Source: CAYXVU01 sp964468725 (GTDB lineage Bacteria; Acidobacteriota; Blastocatellia; UBA7656). From it: DNA of 10,717 nt. The notes under the pieces are model-generated. The model saw only the letters and a list, made by a program, of their open reading frames with translations. It did no database searches and was not told the DNA's origin. Shown one piece after another: positions 7,014 through 10,717 of this stretch. The stretch is from assembly GCA_964468725.1 (NCBI GenBank), contig CAYXVU010000209.1, forward strand, positions 1-10,717, written 5' to 3'. Within the stretch, counting starts at the first letter, position 1. The number at the start of each line of letters is the position of its first letter. A program made the translations under genes and the position numbers.

Positions 7014-7562
7014 ATGCGAATGAGGCATGGAGAAAGGCAATACATTCTAGATGTCTTTCGCGATGAATTAGAAGATGCGAAACATCGAATCGAAGAGCGA
7101 GTCGCACGGTTCGGCGCACTTCCGGCCACCCACACGGAAGACGCCTTTGATGGGGTTCGACGCTTTTACGAAGATTTGGTGGATAAGTCATGGACGCAAG
7201 CCGATGAAGATGCATTGCGAAACCTGAGCGATCTGAGCGACGGAGAGATCAAACGTCGCATGCGCGAAGCCTTTCGGCTCTCTCCCGTTCATCCGGTGCC
7301 GAGCTTCTTTTCACTCATGAACGTCTTGCGCAAAGGCGAGGCGGAGAACAAGAGCGAACTGTCAGGCGTTCAGGATGTGCAAACCGGCACTTCTTCATTA
7401 GATCGCGAACGGCTGGCTAATCTGCTCAGCGATGAATTTTCTTTAGCGGCGCAGGAGATTACGGTTCGATTGAGCCTGGATGAGAGCAATGCCAAGCTGG
7501 TACGCGAAGAGATTGAGATTGCTCAAGGCCATGTCATCAGTCGCTTTACACCGTTGGTTTGA
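7014..7562 (+). CDS. Hypothetical protein, 182 residues, charged and helical
   Basis: I do not recognise this protein. It is rich in Glu, Asp, Arg and Lys, with no signal peptide, transmembrane segment or cysteine, and is probably cytoplasmic. The N-terminal third (about residues 5-35: ILDVFRDELEDAKHRIEERVARF) looks like a long amphipathic helix that could form a coiled coil. The middle (about 65-95) has DLSDGEIKRRMREAF. The C-terminal third is again amphipathic and ends in ISRFTPLV. The ATG at 7014 is chosen because GAGG lies 7 nt upstream; a second ATG two codons later is possible. It is the first of three unknown genes on the same strand before rlmD. Confidence 0.75.
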   Translation: MRMRHGERQYILDVFRDELEDAKHRIEERVARFGALPATHTEDAFDGVRRFYEDLVDKSWTQADEDALRNLSDLSDGEIKRRMREAFRLSPVHPVPSFFSLMNVLRKGEAENKSELSGVQDVQTGTSSLDRERLANLLSDEFSLAAQEITVRLSLDESNAKLVREEIEIAQGHVISRFTPLV

Positions 7563-7642
7563 AGAGGCACACGGAAAGACGCTAACTGTCTGATCGAAGA
7601 AATGGTGACAGACCGAATTCTGGATTGGAGAGGAGAGAGAAG

Positions 7643-7789
7643 ATGGCAGACAATAATTATAGTTCGATTGGCCCGCTCAACAGCGCCGCGCAAAAAGAGG
7701 GGCTGCCGCTCGTTGGAATGATCTTGCTGGCTATGGTCATCACCTTTGTGGTGGTTTGGGTTGTCGGTGAAGTGGCCAATCAGTTTTAA
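7643..7789 (+). CDS. Small single-span membrane protein, 48 residues
   Basis: A short gene with a strong ribosome binding site (AGGAG, then GAGAAG, before ATG). The first 20 residues are polar (MADNNYSSIGPLN...). They are followed by one hydrophobic segment at about residues 21-42 (LPLVGMILLAMVITFVVVWVV) and a short tail GEVANQF. The hydrophobic span, the Shine-Dalgarno sequence and its fit between two same-strand genes (80 nt after one, 64 nt before the next) support a real gene. I recognise no family. It could be a subunit or regulator of a membrane complex, but nothing here shows which. Confidence 0.75.
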   Translation: MADNNYSSIGPLNSAAQKEGLPLVGMILLAMVITFVVVWVVGEVANQF

Positions 7790-7853
7790 ACAGCCTGCGA
7801 ATTCGTCCCCCGAAAGAAAAAATGTGTACCCAACCTGCGGAGCGCAAGGAGAC

Positions 7854-8618
7854 GTGCCCATCGAATCGCTGAATTACTTCAACTACTTCACGGAAGTTGA
7901 AGAAGAGTTCGTGCGTCGTCGCGGCAAGCCATTGCTGGTTTCGCCAATGGATTGGGCTTTGATCGAAAGCTGGAAAAGCGCTGGCATCCCTCTGCACATC
8001 GTTTTGCGTGCCATTAACAGCGCCTTTGACGCTTATGACGCGCGCAAACGCAAATTCCGCAAAATCAACTCCGTCTTCTATTGCCAGCAAGAGGTCGAAT
8101 CGAACTTCGCACAGTATCAACTCTCGCAAGTTGGGGCGTCTGCAAATCAAGAGGCATGGGCAGCCGAATCACAAACGGATGAACCGCACCCCCTAGCGTC
8201 ACCACAACCGGCGTTTCCGAAGGAGGTGCTAGTCGAATTCTTTGCGCGGTGTAGCAAAGAGCTGGCTGAAGCTGAACAGGCTGCTACGGATGCCTCTCAA
8301 ATAGAGATCAAAGATGCCATCTCGCGCGCACGGGCGCGGCTGAGAGTCATTGCCAAAGATATTGATAATCTGACAACCGCAGATGCTCAAACCCTTGAAC
8401 GAGACCTCGACGGTTTGGATCGGTTACTATTGCAGGCGATTCTGCAACGCGAAGGTGAAGCTGGAATGCAACGTTTACGGGACTCCGCCGAAGCGCAAAT
8501 GAAGCCCTATCGCAAGAAGATGGAACAGAGTGTTTACGAACAAACGATTACTAATTTTGTCTCACGAAATCTGCGAGAGAAGTATCGCCTTCCGCGCCTC
8601 AGCCTCTTTTACCTCTGA
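7854..8618 (+). CDS. Hypothetical helical protein, 254 residues
   Basis: I do not assign a function. Residues about 5-85 form a compact, mostly helical unit: LNYFNYFTEVEEEFVRRRGK, then MDWALIESWKSAGIPLHIVL, then an aromatic end at INSVFYCQQEV. The W-x-x-x-G-(I/F)-x-x-x-(I/L)-(I/V)-x-x-A-(I/V) pattern weakly recalls the DnaD-like helical domains of replication proteins, but this is only a resemblance. A Pro/Gln/Glu/Ser-rich linker (about 95-125) leads to a second helical region (about 125-240) that may form coiled coils. No signal peptide or membrane span is seen. Start choice is uncertain: GTG at 7854 is only 2 nt after AAGGAG, and the open frame extends further upstream with no better site. 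It overlaps no neighbour; rlmD follows 42 nt later. Confidence 0.72.
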   Translation: MPIESLNYFNYFTEVEEEFVRRRGKPLLVSPMDWALIESWKSAGIPLHIVLRAINSAFDAYDARKRKFRKINSVFYCQQEVESNFAQYQLSQVGASANQEAWAAESQTDEPHPLASPQPAFPKEVLVEFFARCSKELAEAEQAATDASQIEIKDAISRARARLRVIAKDIDNLTTADAQTLERDLDGLDRLLLQAILQREGEAGMQRLRDSAEAQMKPYRKKMEQSVYEQTITNFVSRNLREKYRLPRLSLFYL

Positions 8619-8645
8619 ATCCCGACTTTTCTGAATGCGCCGGTC

Positions 8646-8654
8646 TGTTATAGT
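8646..8654 (+). promoter_or_regulatory. Candidate extended -10 promoter of the methyltransferase
   Basis: TGTTATAGT is an extended -10 (TG-n-TATAGT), with 6 nt between it and the GTG start at 8661. Transcription would begin at or next to that codon, giving a leaderless mRNA. No Shine-Dalgarno sequence lies before the GTG, which fits. No clear -35 is visible, as is allowed for extended -10 promoters. Confidence 0.45.
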
Positions 8655-8660
8655 GAGCGC

Positions 8661-9869
8661 GTGAGCGAATCATTGGCAATCGGAGATGTGATCGAAGTCG
8701 TAACCGAGCGAATCGCTTATGGTGGCGATGCTGTGGCGCGCTTTGGCGGCATCGTCGTCTTTGTACCTCTCGCCGCGCCAGAGGAGCGATTGCGTGTGCG
8801 GGTCATCGAAAAGAAGAGACGCTTCGCACGAGCCGTAATCGAAGAGGTCATGGAACCCGGTTTGAGTCGCCGCTCGCCCCCCTGCTGCTATGTCGGCAGA
8901 TGCGGCGGTTGCCAACTTCAACAACTTACTTACGATGCCCAACTGGCTATCAAATCCGATTTCATCCGCGACAGCCTCTTACGAATCGGAGGATTAGACT
9001 GGCCGCAGCAGATCGAAGTCCGACACGCTGCCGAGTTCGGTTATCGGCTTCGCGCGCAACTCAAAGTTGAGAAGGGGCAAACTGCGCGAACTGTCCGCAT
9101 CGGTTTTCACCGCATGAATTCGAAGGCGGTGTGCGATATTGAAGAGTGTCCAGTGCTCGTGCCTCCGCTGAATGACGGACTCAAAGCGATTCGTCAGTGC
9201 TTTCAGCGCAAAACCAATCAGCAAAGTCCCCTTTCCTCTGAGATTGAGATTGCCGCAGGCAACCATCAAGTGGCGAGTCAGCCGGATTTTTTTGGCCGAA
9301 CGGCTGCTGACATAGAGATTAAAGTCGGAGAGTTCGTCTACCAATTCAGTCCGCAGACCTTCTTTCAGAGTAATGCTTTTCTTCTGGATGAATTGGTAGG
9401 CGAAACCGTCGGCAGCGAAACAGGCGATTTGGCGGTTGATCTTTATGCAGGTGTCGGGTTGTTCACCTTACCGCTAGCGAAACGGTATCAACGGGTCATC
9501 GGCGTCGAATCCGACACCCTTGCTGCTGCCTATGCGAAAAGCAATCTGGCGCGCAATCAAATTGCAAACGTTGACTTCTATTCTCAACGCGTTGAAATGT
9601 GGCTTGCCGAGAAGCAACGCAGGTTACCACTTTCTCCTGTCGAATTGATCGTTCTCGACCCGCCTCGCACCGGCGCTGCCGGTATTCTGGAAAGTCTGGC
9701 CGTTTTGCGTCCGCATCGCCTCTGTTATGTGTCCTGTGACCCAACAACACTGGCGCGAGATGTTCGTGTGCTCACAAAGTTGGGCTTTCAGTTGACGCGG
9801 GTTGTCGCTTTCGATCTCTTTCCGCAAACCTACCATGTGGAGACCGTCGCGCATTTCCAACTTACTTGA
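8661..9869 (+). CDS. rlmD: 23S rRNA (uracil-C5) methyltransferase, RlmD-like
   Basis: This SAM-dependent enzyme makes 5-methyluridine in 23S rRNA (U1939 in RlmD). The N-terminus is a TRAM-type RNA-binding domain (about residues 5-63). The iron-sulfur cysteines fit C75-x5-C81-x2-C84 and C163 in the CPVL motif; C76 is an extra neighbour and C158 another. The SAM site VDLYAGVGLFTLPLA starts near residue 259, and VLDPPRTG is the second family motif. The catalytic cysteine is C359 in YVSCDPTTLARD and the catalytic base is E394 in HVETV. The iron-sulfur cysteines exclude TrmA. RlmC or a dual RlmCD specificity cannot be excluded, so the symbol is a family name. At 402 residues it is slightly shorter than E. 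coli RlmD (about 433). GTG at 8661 fits the TRAM start; no ribosome binding site precedes it. Confidence 0.9.
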   Translation: MSESLAIGDVIEVVTERIAYGGDAVARFGGIVVFVPLAAPEERLRVRVIEKKRRFARAVIEEVMEPGLSRRSPPCCYVGRCGGCQLQQLTYDAQLAIKSDFIRDSLLRIGGLDWPQQIEVRHAAEFGYRLRAQLKVEKGQTARTVRIGFHRMNSKAVCDIEECPVLVPPLNDGLKAIRQCFQRKTNQQSPLSSEIEIAAGNHQVASQPDFFGRTAADIEIKVGEFVYQFSPQTFFQSNAFLLDELVGETVGSETGDLAVDLYAGVGLFTLPLAKRYQRVIGVESDTLAAAYAKSNLARNQIANVDFYSQRVEMWLAEKQRRLPLSPVELIVLDPPRTGAAGILESLAVLRPHRLCYVSCDPTTLARDVRVLTKLGFQLTRVVAFDLFPQTYHVETVAHFQLT

Positions 9870-9877
9870 TGAGGTAA

Positions 9878-10717
9878 TTAAGCTTTCGATTTCAGGACGA
9901 TCAAGGTCACTTCCGCAGGGGCTTGATAGCGCACTGGCGTGAGCGTTAAGCCGAGGCCGTTATTGATGCTGATGAATAACGATTCGGTTCGATAAAAACC
10001 GGTGATGTAATCGGTTTCGAACATCGTGGGCGTTAATGACAGCCCAGGTAGATGAAAGACCATCTGCCCGCCATGTGTGTGACCACCGGCTACTAGATCA
10101 TAGCGATGGTTGAGCGCATGACGGATGATCGCCTCGGTTGGTTGGTGAACCAGTAAGAGGTTCACCTGCCCATGTGGTCGCTGCTCTTCAAGAGTTTTCA
10201 AAGCGAAATCAGGCGGGCGCGTGCGATAGACATTGGTCAACCCGGTCAATGAGATAAAACTCGTACCAACGGGCACGATGGTTGCAATGTTATCGAGTAC
10301 GGTTACGCCATTCTTCTCCAAGTTGCTTCGAACGGTTTGCGGGTCGGAAAAGAAATCGTGATCGCCGAGACAGGCGTAGACGCCATGTTGAGCGCGCATC
10401 TTGCCCATCGTTTGCGCCCCTTTCTCGATGTAACTCGTTCCTGAAGTGACCAAATCGCCGCCGAAGACGATCAAATCTGCCTGTAACCGATTGACTTCAT
10501 CCACATAAGCCTGCAACCGATTGTCGCCGGTTCGGCCATCGGCTTGCAGGTCGCTAATGTGGACGAGGCGAAATCCCTCAAGAGAAGAAGGCAGATCCGC
10601 AATCTCCAACACGGTCGCACGCGTACGCAATGTGAAAGTGTCCAGGTAAACCCGTACGACCGTATAGAACACAATTAGCGAAATCACAGCGATGACAAAC
10701 CACGCCAGCGGTCTGCG
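9878..10717 (-). CDS. Membrane-anchored metallophosphoesterase, N-terminus cut by the window end
   Basis: The frame is open to the last base, so the gene begins beyond it; the GTG at 10687 is not the start. The visible N-terminus (RRPLAWFVIAVISLIVFYTVV) is a transmembrane helix, followed by a calcineurin-like phosphoesterase domain as in YkuE/YaeI-type proteins. Numbering from the 10687 GTG codon, the metal-site motifs are HISDLQ (D46, Q48), GGDLV (D78), GDHDFF (D109, H110), LLLVHQP (H181) and GGHTHGGQ (H203, H205). The first motif is usually D-x-H and the third usually GNHD; here they are D-x-Q and GDHD. It probably acts at the membrane on a phosphodiester or lipid-phosphate substrate that is not known. 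It converges on rlmD with an 8-nt gap and no terminator hairpin between. Confidence 0.87.
   Translation of the reverse strand, partial: RRPLAWFVIAVISLIVFYTVVRVYLDTFTLRTRATVLEIADLPSSLEGFRLVHISDLQADGRTGDNRLQAYVDEVNRLQADLIVFGGDLVTSGTSYIEKGAQTMGKMRAQHGVYACLGDHDFFSDPQTVRSNLEKNGVTVLDNIATIVPVGTSFISLTGLTNVYRTRPPDFALKTLEEQRPHGQVNLLLVHQPTEAIIRHALNHRYDLVAGGHTHGGQMVFHLPGLSLTPTMFETDYITGFYRTESLFISINNGLGLTLTPVRYQAPAEVTLIVLKSKA

Noticed and set aside
9870..9877. Possible shared terminator between the convergent rlmD-like and phosphoesterase genes
   Set aside because: Only 8 nt separate the stop codons and no inverted repeat with a T-run is visible there or just inside either gene.

Overview
The window reads as ordinary chromosomal DNA from a Gram-negative-type bacterium of roughly balanced base composition. 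Two signal-peptide-bearing proteins (a CsgG/TolB-like domain joined to TPRs, and a PQQ-type propeller) and a family of short GCAGAT-GAAA-ATCTGC hairpins bring Acidobacteriota (Blastocatellia-like) to mind. No taxonomic marker is present, so this is a guess. I found no insertion sequence, prophage gene, CRISPR array or defence system.

Left part (1-4603), all on the minus strand. From right to left: a secreted PQQ-like beta-propeller protein (4600-3344); a 325-nt spacer with several hairpins; an exported TPR protein with an N-terminal CsgG/TolB-like domain (3018-1267); and acetyl-CoA synthetase acs, which runs off the left edge (1120-1). acs has its own convincing sigma-70-type promoter and a strong ribosome binding site. 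The TPR gene has a perfect TATAAT only 8 nt before its ATG, which suggests a nearly leaderless mRNA.

Middle (4604-5274): a regulatory stretch around tRNA-Glu(TTC), also minus strand. A promoter (TTGCCA-17-TACTAT) is followed at once by a 13-bp hairpin with a run of six T, then after 7 nt by the tRNA, then by a second terminator-like hairpin. A terminator-like structure between the promoter and a tRNA gene is the most unusual thing in the window. A divergent promoter (TTGACC-17-TATCAA) points into the next gene.

Right part (5275-9869), all on the plus strand: an exported S15/CocE-type serine hydrolase; three genes of unknown function (a 182-residue charged protein, a 48-residue single-span membrane protein, and a 254-residue helical protein); and an RlmD-like 23S rRNA m5U methyltransferase, probably also with a leaderless start. 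At the right edge, converging on it with an 8-nt gap, lies a membrane-anchored metallophosphoesterase with two altered metal-site motifs, cut by the window end.

The genes do not form one pathway. They are central metabolism (acs), translation (tRNA-Glu, rlmD) and envelope or secreted proteins, with a small cluster of unknowns between the hydrolase and rlmD.
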